From NCBI GenBank assembly GCA_008360955.1, contig LUCM01009820.1, positions 1-64,000 of the forward strand: a stretch of 64,000 nt of DNA, written 5' to 3'. This stretch comes from Fasciolopsis buskii (Eukaryota > Platyhelminthes > Trematoda > Plagiorchiida > Fasciolidae). Both the position numbers and the translations under genes were made by a program. The notes below the pieces were generated by a model. It was not told the origin of the DNA and made no database searches. It was given only the letters and a program-made list of their open reading frames with translations. Below, piece after piece: positions 25,833 to 38,763 of this stretch; the stretch's first letter is position 1; each line of letters opens with the position of its first letter.

Positions 25833-25846
25833 GTCTGTCTGTCTGT
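25496..25846. repeat. (TATC)n array containing an assembly gap
   Basis: Tetranucleotide TATC repeats with occasional TTTATC and TGTC variants run for about 350 bases. Ten Ns at 25754-25763 mark a gap of probably unknown length. The long open frame through here (Ile-Tyr-Leu-Ser repeats) is a translation of the microsatellite. Confidence 0.95.
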
Positions 25847-26229
25847 CTATTCATCCCCGCTTTTTATCTCTCTACCACCCTCTATCCATGCATCTATCTG
25901 TCCAGTTATTATATGTCTGTCTCTATATTTCTATCTATCTCTCTAGGTCTACTATTTTCTGCATTTTTTTCGTGTCTTTCGATTATTTGATCTCGATTGA
26001 CAGGTATTCATTTGCTCGGCTTCTTCCATGATAATCTTGTGCATACACTCTCTCATCTGCTACCCATCCTCAGTCAAATCTTCAGGCCGTGTGACTCTTC
26101 GACACTTTTAAACAAGCGTTACTCCAATCTCGACGGCAGGGAACATCAAAAGAGGCGCTGCAAAAATTTATGTTGTATTACTGCACAACCCCAAACCCAA
26201 TTACAGGAGGATGGCTCTCTTCAGCAGAA

Positions 26230-26640
26230 GTATTAATGCTTCGAAATTTTGAAAACATCCACAGTGCTTCATTGCCGAGTTCGCCAATTTATCCCAGCGT
26301 GCTGAATGTAGACCTGGCCGAAGATTCATTAGTATACGTCAGAGATTTCAGGTCCGGTCATGCGGGCTGGATGGAGGGAGTCATTCAACGCAAAATAGGT
26401 TCTCGGTTGTATGATGTCGCTGTGGCGGCCCGCACTTGGATTACGCACAAAAATCAAACAAGGAAACGCTACGCGGACTCCGCGGTTGACAATGCCACGA
26501 AAGTCCCTCTCGAAATACTTTCAGATACGTTTAGATTGCCGAAAACGTCAGCGTCAACACACACAGTGGATATAAACCTACTCCCCGACGATGGTCCGAT
26601 CGTCCACGCCGTCAAACGAGGCGATTCCGGGTAAATCCAA
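26230..26640 (+). pseudogene. Ty3/gypsy integrase C-terminal fragment
   Basis: An open frame with LVYVRDFRSGHAGW at about 26329, then GVIQRKIGSRLYDV and WITHKNQTRKRY. This is the small SH3-like C-terminal domain of Ty3/gypsy integrases, which helps the enzyme bind DNA at insertion. Nothing of the integrase catalytic core, RNase H or RT is seen upstream, where the microsatellite begins, so the element is a 5'-truncated remnant. A purine tract and a putative LTR follow. Confidence 0.75.
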
Positions 26641-26671
26641 AGGACGCTGCATACTGGTGACTTTTTTGAAT

Positions 26672-26683
26672 AGAAGGAGGAGG
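26672..26683 (+). other. Polypurine tract before the putative 3' LTR
   Basis: A run of AGAAGGAGGAGG directly after the end of pol. In LTR retrotransposons this tract primes plus-strand DNA synthesis and abuts the LTR. Confidence 0.6.
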
Positions 26684-27080
26684 TATTATGGTCAGTGGCC
26701 ATTCTAGGGTTTTTGGTGCCGCAGATTTTATTTTTGCTATTGGTTTTCCAAAAGAACTTGCCCTTTTCTAAGTATTTCGAAATGGACGTTATTTTAAATA
26801 TTGCGCAGTTGAAAATCTTTACGTCCGCGAAAAGATTCGTCGAAACTCGTTCTGTGATTGGCTATTTCACATATCGACCAAGGCGACACGGTGGAGCTCA
26901 CTTGAATCCTGACTTGTATTGGTGGATTACCAATAAACGCGTGGTAGTGCCCTGTGTTCGTTTTCTGTATTCTGCTAGCGGGCTGGGCTGTGCGAATACG
27001 GGCTTTGAGACTTGAGCCCGAACTTTTGTGTCTCCAATCCTGAGTATCTGTTCGTGTCCCACCAGACCACAGGCTGTGTG
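26684..27080 (+). mobile_element. Putative 3' LTR of the Ty3/gypsy remnant
   Basis: Placed by its position immediately after the purine tract. It contains an AATAAA signal at 26932-26937, consistent with an R/U5 boundary. The right end is uncertain (about 27060-27080). No matching 5' LTR is in the window, so the limits cannot be checked by comparison. Confidence 0.5.
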
Positions 27081-27162
27081 CTCATGTGCTATCGTGCGAC
27101 GTTAGTGCTTGCGTCTTGTGCGTGAGTGTGTGCATAGATTAACCAAACTAGGCAACACAACA

Positions 27163-27196
<34 letters not shown>

Positions 27197-27197
27197 G
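27163..27197. repeat. (TATC)n microsatellite, short
   Basis: About nine TATC units in the same orientation as the 25.5-kb array, followed by a long pyrimidine-rich T/C stretch to about 27360. Confidence 0.9.
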
Positions 27198-27363
27198 TCT
27201 TTCCATCTGTCCACTCTTTCTTTCTTTCTCTTCGTTTCTGTCTACCCCTCCAGCCATTATTCTTTCCTTCTATTTTTGTCTACATTTGTCTGGATTCCTT
27301 TGTTTTATTTTTTCCCATTTGTGCCTTTCTCTTTGCTTTCTTCATTTTCGTATTATTTTTGTA

Positions 27364-30300
27364 ACGTTTGCAACGCGTATTCAGTAATTTACTTAGGCCA
27401 TTTGCAATTGATCACATAATTTCTGGCTGTTTTATACTTATGTAGCTCAATGTGATTCATTGTTTTTGGAACAAACTGATGTACCGTGTTGAGATGGCTG
27501 CACTTGTTTCCACTACGTCAATAGCGTGAAAAGCCTTGAGTAGTTTAGCAGTTGTGGTTATAGGTTTTGTTCTAAAAATCCCTCTCGTTGTCAGATTTAT
27601 TTTGCTTGTTTCCACTTACGGAATAAGTTGCTCAAGCACAAGCTGGTTGGAAGTTGTGGGAATTTATCCGGTTGTTTGTGTAACCATTAACTTTGTGCGA
27701 ATGGGCTACGGTTTTGTTTCTTACATCAAGGGAGCATATATTAAATGAAAACAAATATTGTGAAGCAGAAGCATTTCAAATTTATGAACCTCATAGAATG
27801 CAGCATTCAACCATTCAGAGGATGGTCTACAACCTCCACGTTTGAAGATGCTGGTAACTTGACTGAACTTACTCGAGACAGTACTATAGTTGCATCTATG
27901 TGCAAATCGAGTGATACAGTCCGGTACTGCTTCGCTGTAGCCCGCTTGCACAACCGGACAGTCAGTACCAACGGGACATGCTGCAGAGATGTTCAGACAT
28001 GACCAAAGTGCCGTTGGCCTGAAGATGTTGCATCAGTCAGGATTCCTCGTATTCTGTAAATAAAATGGCACCAACGTATCTTCTAGCTGTTGTGATCTTC
28101 TGGTCTTCTTCATCTCCTTAGATACATTTCAGTACTTATTGGCATTTCGTAATCGTGCCTTGTTGCTATTGTTCGAATTTGACATTTCAAGTTCAAATAC
28201 GTATGTTACATTAAACCATCCAAATATACTGGATATTTCTTCGCCATGTCTTGTTCTGATTTTTGTAGCAATCTTTGTATCTTTTGTAATGTTCGTCTGC
28301 CAAGATTCTAATCCGTGAAGTACCTAGCGCCTCCTCTGTCTTCCAATCTTTGCTGTTATTCTCACACTGGCGACCGCGTTCAAATTATGGTGTCTAACTT
28401 TTCGAGTCCAAAGGCCCTAAAAATTCCAAGTTACACCTAACAGTACTTCCGCCTTTGCTTCTCAAGGTCTAGCCACTGTTTTCCTGAAAACTTTCCTGGA
28501 ATAGCGAAAAAAGACATTAAACTGCTACGTCGAAATATTCTTTTGGACTAGTCGTTTTTCATTCCATCCAGTTTTCTAAATTCGTCAATGAATTGTCCCA
28601 CAAGTAAGTACATGTTAGAAACTTGTGTTCAAGATCCTGAATGATCAACCTCACTCCCTTCATGATGATCTCGATAAATGTCGAGCAAACTCCAAAACTG
28701 GCTCATTTTGCCGCCATGTGCCTGCCAAAATAAAATTCTACAGAAATTTTCCCGTTCTTTTCCCCGGGCGAGCACTGGTGAGCTAAAATCTGGTCACTTC
28801 TGAGCTTCGAGACAACCTTCTCTGGTTTGCATTGTTATTGATTGCATTTTTACTGTCGTTATTGTTTTACCATGGACAGTGCAGATTTTTTATTCTTACT
28901 TTATTGAACCTGAAATGTAAGCTTATGCATGAAAAGCATAGCAGCGTTGCACAGTGCAATCCAATGTGTGACCACTACGTGGGATATAACAAATAACAAA
29001 ATTAATCCACTTCGCTCAGACCCTCTCCTCCAGGAACAAATCTCCGTTATGGCCCAATCAAGTCATGCAACAGCATTTACAATTCGCTGTTCCAATAACA
29101 TCGAAAGCATACATAAAGCGTTTCAGAAGGGTGAGAAAAACCTGCAGCTAACCTGAGTCCTCATTCATATAGACAATATCGGCAAATTCTAGGACAATAT
29201 GAGGAAATGCCACGATTCAAACATGGATGACAGGGGAGCCTCGGACGAACGGCATTTGTAGGTGTGTGGTCGGATGAAAGATCTCAAGCACCTACTGCCA
29301 GTCGACTGTTCGTACACAATTTTTGGAAAACTGAAAAGATTTTCTCTGACACAAGCTTCATTGATAGACAACGTCTCATTTCTCTGCAGCTGCACCAACG
29401 GGCTCAAACGCTTCTCATGAGGCGAATTGAAAGTGACGAACCATAACCGCGTCTCATATAAACAATATAGACTTTGGTGTTAATACAGTGATCCCACACT
29501 GCTTATATAATTGGTATCGAAGTCGATTCTTTATGATATTTTCATCTGCATTTTCTGAAGAAGGGCTAGCACAGAAAAATGATTGTTTGACTTTTGAAAC
29601 GATCCGTTTGTTCCTCAACCTGGTGGCCTTTCAAGGAAATGAGTGGAAACAATAATTAGGGATCGTCGCAAATTTCCGAGCGAGTGTAGTGGAAAAAAAT
29701 AGTTATTATTTGCCGTACGGGTCGAGGTTCCACTAGTCACAATGGTCGCCCTAGTATTAAATTTAAGTCTTCTAATATCTGATGATTTTTTTCAAATTGA
29801 TTTTCTAGGTACTGAAATCAACCTTGAAAGTGTTTAACGAATTTCCAGCTGTTTCTAACAGTTTTCGCAGAGTTTCTCACCCCTATCCTAAAACTCATTT
29901 TGTTCAATAATTCCTCATCTCTGCTCCAGACATGGATTCTAAGCATAATTTTATTTTCCTAAAACTAAATGGAGTTTTCTTGTCAAATAATATTTTGAAC
30001 TACAAACCAAATAAGCCTACCGTGTGTCCCAACGACTGACTTCAAATTGTTGTGAAATCTGACCACCATCACAAACCAACACGTTTTCTCAGATCCAATC
30101 AACTGCACTAAAATTGTGCTCATCTGACTGGGACTGTTATTGGTTGCCACCCTCTGCCCAAAAGACGGCTAGCGATCGAAGAATGTAAAGGGGTAAGGTA
30201 ATTAGACCAACGGATCTTTAACCCATTCACCCTTCACTCTGAAGATTTACGGAAAGTTCACGAACCAACTCCAGGTTTTCCCAGTTGAAAGTGAGCCGGT

Positions 30301-33300
30301 GAACCTGAGTTATGAGTCTTTAATTTTTGGCTTTCGGTTGAGCCCACCACAATGTTTAGTACGCCACGTAAAAACTTTGATCCCACGGTATGCATGACAT
30401 TCACTGACTAAAAGTGTTTCGAGCAGTACAGTACTGTTATACTGAAAGGCCAACTGCAGTCAAACAATTTACAATATGCGCTTCGCTGTCGGATGAGAAA
30501 TCACCGACGGCTGATGTCATGCTATGCATTGCTAGACCGATAATTTGATCTTCAGGGTTGAGGTCAGAAAATTATCGACATATTGCCCGCTCTATTTTGG
30601 CCTACAAAAAATTTCACACTAAAAAACCCGAGTTGGTTTAGCTGAGTGAGATACCGTCGTTCAATTTCAACCGTTACATCGAATGCATTCGTTGGTATTT
30701 TATTAGGGTGCATTTCGCTGAAACCTGAACCATAATTAATGTTTACAGACTTCGCCTTACCATTCGGTTCACATTCAATAAAATCCCAGAACTACGTCTA
30801 GGCGAGCAAAACACCAACCCCGCATCATTTTTACAATTCCTCTGTTCACAATTGCTGTGGAAGGGCGAATGTAATCAAGTTGAGGGAATTTTTAGTAAAT
30901 TGCTAAATGTGATTAAGTTTAAATTATCGTGCTTCAGTAAATGAAGAATTGGTTTGTTGAAGACGCGTGGCTTTGTTCGTGCAGGTTCCTGGAGGAATCA
31001 CGATTTAAAGTTACCGGCAGAAACATCTGTTGTCGTCTTGTGAATAAAAGCTCAACGATTTTGAACTCACGAACTTCGACTTCTGTGACCCGCATTCATT
31101 CACATTCGTCGGAGCAGCCTTGAATTTCGGAAATAATTACTTGTATCCTAAATACACGTCCGTACTTGGTTGCCGTTTAACTTCTTGCTGTATGATGATA
31201 AGGCGTACGCATTTAGATGCAATTTATCGCCTTGGGGATGCCCCCGCTTTCGACGCACTGTAAGTATTAGATTCATCGTTTACCGACATGTTATCTAAAT
31301 TTTATTCGAATTCTAGTGTACTTTTGCTGATAAGACCTTACATAGTCGTGGGTAGGTGAAAACACATCGGAAACCGGTCACCAATACATAGAACCCTTCA
31401 TACACGAAGTGGAAAGTGGCACCAAGCATGGGAGTTCTCGAAACCACTGCTCCTGGTGCACTAAAGAGTCGCTTCCTCTCGTAGCTGACGTATACTTTTT
31501 GATCGCCTCTAGCTACCATTTGGCAGCCTCAGCATAGATTGGAACAAACACCTATTGATTTGAGTCGAACTAGCTACCAAGTCACGTGATTGGTCGGTTT
31601 ACATGTGATGCACTCCGGTTGGTAACGCTTGAATTAGTCGCCCACGCTAATCCTACTCTGCACTGAAGCTGGTGAGCCACAGTGGGGATTACCAAGCCGT
31701 AACCAGAGGTCAATAAACGACGGTAAAAGTTGCGTTGTTGAGCCAAAGCTTGTTTTTCAGCCTCCCATTCGTTTAGCAGAGTTTCGCGAAAATGTTTTTG
31801 TATGGGTGTGGAGAAATGTAAAAGTGCGAGGTCGTACCGATGGTGTCCCTCGACTTACTGCTTTAAGATAACTGACGATGAACGCGGGTGTCCTCTGTGG
31901 GATTCCCCTGTAAATCAGAAAACCGGATGACTTGACAGACAGTTTCATTCCTCCGTGGTGGGAGGGTTGGCGTGATTTGTGGTTTGATTCAACAGGCCAC
32001 AGATCTTTCTCACCTATTAAGCAGAAGCCAGCGGATCTTAACTGACGTTAGATTGATCCAGCAATACCGAGGCACACAAGACCTACTCGGCATATCTGGA
32101 CTGATTCAGCGAATTGCGAGGCAGGTTTTGCCGTCCGTGACATCAGCCCTGCGTAGAATTTAGGGCAGTAAATTGCAAGCCCCCCGGGGCCCCTAGAAGA
32201 AATGGTCAATTCAATCGCCTCGTAGACTTCGATCTGATTGGTTGGTTATGTCAAGAAATCAATACAAATGTCGATGCGATAAGCTGCAGTGGTATGAGTG
32301 GGGGTATCATAATGTTCCTTTTTCAAATAATTGAAGTAAGTTTTGAAATTTCATCTCCAAGACATTGCTCAAAATATTATTGTAAACTGAATGATATCAT
32401 AAATTTTTATAAATCTCTAATATTGAAGAATCGGCATGTGATACCCCCTATCACTCCCTCCCCCCTTCCCTAATCCTACAATTGATTAGCTGGTCCGACA
32501 GGGAAGACGGAGCAGTGTACTAGCGCTGGTGTTTTGGCTCTCTGCTTTGTGATTCCCTTAGCTTATGGTAAGTTTCTACATTTTTATGGGTTTTATCTTC
32601 TGCATGCATGTTTCATCGTAGGACTGGTTTCCCTCAGGAAATTATCAGTCAGTTTTTGAACCATTTGGTTTATTTTGTCCACCGATAGTTTCCTGCTTTA
32701 ATCTGTTGTGACATCGCCCAGCGTGGGTGTGGGTTGGTTCGATTGTATTGTCAGGCCGAATGAAGACCCAGCTGAGTGCATGAGGTCGAGTGCTCCAACT
32801 CGTGTCCAGAACAGTTTACTTGGTCGGTCTCCGAACCTTAAGGAGTATATTGGTTTGTTTGCATCTACTGTCGCATGGCGCTTGCATATTGGCATACGGC
32901 AGCACGAATGGTCTAAGGTGTAACCTCTGAGATGTACGTGTAGTTTACACCACTATTAGTTTCGGTCTTACCGTTCGCTTGCAGTTTCGGTATCGTACTC
33001 TGAAGTAGTTGATTCGTTGTTAATTGTCGAAAAATGTCTTCACTGACAACTAAGCATATAACAAATATCACTCATTGGGCAGAATTAGTGGTTTTCAGTT
33101 TTGAGGGAGGTTCCCTTTGGTAACCGAGACGTCACCAAATTACCAGCTATTTCGACTACGTTGTTATTGAGTAGCAGGATTTTACGTACAAATACCATTG
33201 TGTAAGACAAGTGCTCGATCCTCGAAGGGGACTGCGACAATGGAAAGTTTGCTGAATGGAGAAGTGACCGACGACGGGAGTATCTAAATTTTAACCTTTA

Positions 33301-33440
33301 CCACTAGATACCACGATCTTATCAGCTTCATCACTGGTGGCCTAACCAAAGAAATGAAACGGCGCTGGCTAAAGACACCATGTTGAAACTAAGCTGGAGA
33401 GCATTTTGGCTCGGTTCGTTTCAGTGAGTTTGGTATTGAG
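27364..33440. other. Long interval without a recognised gene
   Basis: Only short, unrelated open frames. An 85-codon frame at 27745-28002 is followed by an AATAAA at about 28058, but shows no domain. Its 3' half faintly resembles the minus strand near 53600-53700, so a worn dispersed repeat is possible. No LINE or LTR motif was found between 28.1 and 33.4 kb. Confidence 0.35.
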
Positions 33441-33599
33441 TTACGCGCACTCGTGTTTTTTTTTCATTTCGAGTGGTGCTTTCACGATTAGGTTGGCACT
33501 GACGATGGTTGTTTGATAACATGCACCACGCATGGGTGCAGTGGAAGGGGCCATACTCCATAGTCTACGGCTCGTTGCGTGGGGGTGGGAGGTAACCGG

Positions 33600-33830
33600 T
33601 AGCCTTGACTCTGAATTTAAAGTGCCTTGGAACCACATAAGGCCCATTGGGTCAGACATGGTAACGAGTCGGGCGACAGCGATTTACCCTCAGCCACCAA
33701 AGTGATCGGTGGCCCTGGAATTCGAGTCTCTGACCTTTTTGGGTTGGGGATAGATACTAAAACCACTTGGGCACCGCCGGTGATGTTATATATCGGAGGC
33801 AGCGTTTCTCCGAAGGGTGTGAACCTGTGT
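33600..33830 (+). repeat. Dispersed repeat, copy 1
   Basis: The segment around GGGTCAGACATGGTAACGAG, a CACCAAAGTGAT core and a final ACCGCCGG align with the minus strand at 51280-51480 with the same order and spacing. It looks like the tail of an interspersed element; I cannot name the family. Confidence 0.5.
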
Positions 33831-35289
33831 TGATCTTCGGAATGAGGCGAAGCTGTGCTCGTTAATCAATCGGTCTCTGCTACAAACAAGGACGGCTAAC
33901 TTTAGCAATAGAATGGTTCGGAGTTTTTCGTATGCAGCACAGATCACTCTTGTGGTTTGGTCACATGAAAGTCACACTGGTCGTCGATCATTAGTGCTAA
34001 ATTTATGGTTTAGATGGATCGTAGCTCTTTTCATATTCCATGAGAAGTTCGAAATGCAAAGAGATGTCTGTCTGGATTAAACTTCCTGCTTATTACTTGA
34101 CTAGGGTTCAAAAGCTCTACCACATGCACGAGTTAGGCCTAGGCAGTCGGACCCTGAAGTTCAAATCGGCTAAATCCTATAGGGCTCGGTTGGTCCTTGC
34201 CACCTTCGTGGTTGGGGCCCGAAATGTCTCAGAACCAGCACTGTTAGATCGAATGCTTTGTGGCCAGTCTATAGATCTCATCCTCCTTAAAATAACCCGA
34301 AAAACCAAAAGAATCACAAAAATGTGTACGGCGAAAGTACAAGGAAACAGTTAGTTTGTTATGGATTATTATTCCCCTTCTCTGTTCCTCTCCTGCACTT
34401 CCATTTACGTTGCGTTGGCACCATGCTTGTTTCCAAGCCGGTATACAATTATATATATATATATATATATATATTTATAAGACTGGTTTATTCGCTGAGA
34501 TGGTCTATTTGGTTGCACTCAAGTTGCCAAGCTCATTGAATGAGTGAATGCTGCCCTGTTGAACCTTGGTCTACGAGAAGCAATATTATTCTCTAACGCG
34601 TATGCATATGTTCATATACATGTGTAGGTGTACAGGTATGTATGTACGTATGTATATATGCATATGAATATATGCCGATGGACGCTGATTCACTGTTGTT
34701 CGATTTGTTATCACGGGTGAATGACGGAAACCTGGTATTGATGCGTTAGTCTAAATCTTAGCTTCCATTCTCCTTTTGTATCGATTAACCGTGTGATAAC
34801 ATTTTTTTGCCACCGTGCAGTGCCGGACGTGATTTCGTGTTATCTAAGCTGCGGGTCTTAGGAACTATTAAGTCTATCTCTAGTACACAGATCCGTTTAC
34901 CCAATTAAGAACTTATCTGTACTTTGTCTGCTTATCCAAGCAGCAAAACCGTCTCCTTATGATCTCCGTATAATCTCCAAGGTGGACTAGAAAAACCTCT
35001 GACTAAGCTTATAACCAACGAAATTCGTCCAAGTTATTTTCCGTTTTGGCACGTTACTGAGTGCACGCATTTTCTCAAAACGCTGCCAATTATAATGTCC
35101 AGGTCGCAAAACTAGTGCGTTTTCTCGCTTATTTTCCCATACTTAGGTGGATTTGCAGTTGGGAAGTGAGGAAATTTTCATATCTCGAAATCACCCGATT
35201 TTATGAACTTGTTAAGTAGAAAAACTCTAGATGAATTAAAAAGTATTTTGAGGAATTTGTGACGGAATATATGACGCTTGAGTACCTGC
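33831..35289. other. No gene recognised; one (TA)n run
   Basis: TA repeats occur at 34450-34474 and an alternating purine-pyrimidine stretch rich in TATGTA at 34600-34675. The 104-codon frame at 34040-34354 has no recognised domain. Confidence 0.4.
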
Positions 35290-36010
35290 ACGTTGCAGGT
35301 TTTTCTTGATCGCCTGAACGAAGCGTAAAATGCTGTTGCGGGATTGGGACGGCTCAAGGCCAAACTTTGTTCTTGCAAGGGAACACCTGAGTGATGTGGA
35401 CAGATTCAATTACTTGGGTAGTGGTATCTCACTTGGCGGTCTTATATCAAATGGAGTATCTTCGCACATGCAGAATAGCCGATCGGTGTTTGCTGATTTG
35501 AGGTATCTGCAGCGTCGGCGTCCGATCGAGAATGCATGGCAGCGCTGAGGTCGGCATTGCCTTACGGTTCCGAAACATGGTCTTTTAGAGGAGGAAGTAT
35601 GCATTCTTTTGGTGTTTGCACACCGTTATCTCCGTTGTACTAGTAGACTATGCTGGGAGAATTTTGTTAGTGGCTCCAAAGTTAAGCGTAAGGTACTGGA
35701 GGTCCTAGGGTCTTCTTTAGAACTGACACTGAATGGGTTAGGGAGTTTGGGACGTGTTTTGCCCTCAAGACGCTTGCCTCCTGCACTGTGCTTTGAGGCA
35801 GGTTATGGCTGGATGATGTTTCGGGGTGGCCAATCGATGACATGGGTAAAAAGTATTAGAGATTCACCCAGTGGACTGGCTGGTGTAGGTGCAGTTTGAG
35901 TTGGGTCCACGAGATCCCTGTAAGTGTGAGTCAGAGACAGTAGGTGACATGACTCAATGCCTTTTTTCTGTATAGTTCTTCAACGTGCTATTTCGCAGTC
36001 GGTCTTCCAT
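35290..36010 (+). mobile_element. LINE 3' fragment (RT thumb and C-terminal tail)
   Basis: Broken + strand frames keep FLDRLNE, AKMLLRDWDGS (for CKxLLQDW), VDRFNYLGSGIS, RSVFADLRYLQRRR, YGSETW, then HRYLRCTSRLCWENFVS and EAGYGWMMFRGGQSMTW. It is the same family as the 16.2-kb LINE tail (compare EAGSGWRMGRG there). It is truncated before the catalytic box. Confidence 0.75.
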
Positions 36011-38116
36011 TATTCCGTTCTTTTTGCTGTTTAAGCACTTGGTGTGAGGTCGCAACCAGAACTAGAACAAACTGCTGCAAGGTTAATGGTTGCCCAAACT
36101 AAACTCAGCTGTGCTGAACCTGCCTGTCTCAAACCTCTCGATGCCATCGACTGTCCGCCATACAATACCTTTGGTGCTTTTATCTGGATATTCTATTGCT
36201 ACAGCTAACTAGGGGTGGCGTTTTCATCCAGCTAAATGATAACTTTGGAAAGTGGTGAACGGCTATGGCACAAGGACCATCATAAATTAGAGATTTATCG
36301 TTCTGGCATTTGAGGACAGTGGTGTTGCTAAGGTAATGGCTGCAGTATTTCATATCGTCCGCTAGCCGGCCGCCGCAAGTTTATTGCGGGACTTTACCAT
36401 TGCAGTCTGAAGAAATCTGCGTTTCGAAACTTTATTGCCACAGGCTAGCTCATCGACTGCAGTGGAGGGGTGCCTCAGTCGGTAGTGCCCACTGCATAGT
36501 AAAAATAGCATTGAAATGATAAACCGTAAGTTTAATTTGAGAACAAAGGACTGCGGTAAATTTGATATATCCCATTAACTAAGTAATCGTTTCAGTCACC
36601 ACCCCATGAATAATCAACTGTCTTCTCATATTAGTGGAAAGAATTGAAACAGGTCTCGTCGGTATACCAGCGTGCATGATGCATGACCGAGGCCCTGTAT
36701 CTCACTAGGTTTCTGAATAACCGCCACTTCTGGATTAGCGTGTTTGCCAATTTTTACGATCCATCCGAGTAGAGTGATGCGCCTAAAACTAAATGTTCAC
36801 CGGTCGGCCTTCATTATACGGGAATGTGATGCGAAGTGGAAAATGACACAGCAATTTAAGTACTACATCCCCGGAATTTCTTGCTAATGCAGCAGGTTAG
36901 TTTGGAGCATGGATTCCGGCTCACTTTGTAGCCTCGACGTTCTATTACGGCTTGCGTTCTGGAATACTTTAAAGCGCCCCACTGCAGATAGTTTGCCTTG
37001 CGTATTTTAAATCTGTCTTTAACTGAAGCTACCTTGAGTGTGTCTTGTCTTGCTCATTGGCCTACTTAAGCGACAGTCAGGTGACATCTGGGATGAACAA
37101 CCTTTTAAACCGTACCTCGACAGTTGGAAAATGTGCCTCATATAGGCGGCAAGCTGTGGTAAATAAAAATAAAAAGACAGGTTTCCCAGTCATTCAGGTG
37201 AACCACATCTGTTTCAGCTAATGAAGTGCGATATGAACGGATAGAGCACCATGTCTCCTCACAAATTTTTTGATGGTTAGCTACCAGCTTCTTGGAGCAA
37301 CTGTCTTGGAACTGCAAAAAAGCTATGTACTTTGAATCAAGCACTAATGAACAACACTTGTTCCGTAGAACTATCCACCAGAAAATGTCAGCTTCATGGA
37401 TGTCACAGTGGTTAAAGATCAGGTCCGTGTAGACCGTCCAATTTTAATTTTAACGCCAGTGACCATATATTTGTCGTAGAATCTTTGTCCAAGACAATAG
37501 TCCTAAATTCCACCAGACGGCCAAAGAAGCATCGTAGTTTCAAACTGTAAACCAGTGCTTGTAAGAGTCGCACCAGAGCATGGTAGTGCAGCCGAACCAT
37601 TACAGTTGACCGCTTTGGAAGGTGAGGGTAACGCTGTACCGCCACATTTTCTGCTTATTTTACCCTTAGATTATCTTTCGATATTGTCCGTTTACCATGG
37701 CCAACCGTGGTCCTATGTTACCGGGCTTCTTGCTGGTCCCCTCTATCCATGGCCCGGTGGACAGCAGCGTGGGAAAGCGGCCCTTCCTTCGAAGACTGGT
37801 TCGGTCGTATATCCGGAACACTTTTTCTTTGCCAGTTCTCTTTTACGTTCGATAATGGATTCAACCCTTAGGGGGCGGAAGTTGATAAATTTTAAATTTA
37901 CTGGTTATTGAGTGCCAGGCGTTAGTAGTTTGACCCGTTGACTACCGTCTTTGCGGCTCGTTTACCATATCATTCATCATTCGCTGTGCGTTCATTCTGC
38001 TTGATTGTACTTCCCGAGCACCCAAGTTTTTGATCGCCCATATTGGCATAATTGAGTTTCTTAGATCTGACGATGCCTCGACAGCCGGAACGTTAGAATC
38101 CTCTTCAGATTACAGG
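36011..38116. other. No assured gene; upstream flank of boule
   Basis: Includes a 118-codon frame (37555-37911) without a recognisable motif. The 5' untranslated region or early exons of boule may lie here but cannot be placed. Confidence 0.3.
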
Positions 38117-38178
38117 ATGGTATCGGACGAAGGCTGCACTACACCTCCGCTCTTTGCTCTTCGCAATAATGTTGGCCA
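38117..38178 (+). CDS. Candidate first coding exon of boule
   Basis: An in-frame ATG at 38117 with A at -3 and G at +4 opens a stretch of 20 codons plus two bases short of the next triplet boundary being irrelevant here: the frame reads through CAC at 38176-38178 and meets GTAATC, a weak donor in phase 0. Phase 0 is what the exon starting at 38764 needs. The composition (acidic, Ser/Thr-rich) looks coding. There is no conserved motif, so this is a guess from frame, phase and context; trans-splicing onto 38764 is an alternative. Confidence 0.3.
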
Positions 38179-38763
38179 CGTAATCATCTTAGCCATCCCA
38201 GTAATTTCTGACCGATTTATATTGCCTCGTGGAATGAGACTGAGGGTGCTATGTGATGATGAATAGAAAAGAAGCAGATCATGCTTACAAGACGACTATG
38301 TATCTTAATTACTCTGACTGTAGAAATATTATTAAACTATCTGCGCTATAGTTGGATAACGAAATCTCCCTTCTGGTCAACTTTAGAATTATAACCAATG
38401 TGAAGTTGACTTTTCCTGTAGGAAGTTTGGTTAGATTGGGGGCTGAATTTTAGCAAGATCCAAATCAACGAACAACTTTGTATCCTGATTTTGAAAAATT
38501 TGACAAAGACCCAAATCAGTTTGAGTCATACAAATGATCTATGCACAGAAGTGATGAAGTTATTCCACTTCGTCTCCAAGTGCTGCAAAGGTTTACGCGG
38601 CAATGATTTTACTGCGGGTTTTGCTTGATTACCAATTCTGAACATTTTTACTGTTGGCTATGACTTTCTTTATCGTTTTGTTTTTCTCTGAGGTGATCGA
38701 TTTTCATTGGATTGATAATGCGCCGTCATTACCTTGTACCGAATGTCTTTTTTTCTCGTTCAG

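Noticed and set aside
25369..26031. 220-codon open frame of Ile-Tyr-Leu-Ser repeats
   Set aside because: It is the translation of a TATC microsatellite and crosses an N gap.
27745..28002. Possible repeat shared with 53594-53720 on the minus strand
   Set aside because: Only about 36 bases show a loose match; too weak to call a family by eye.
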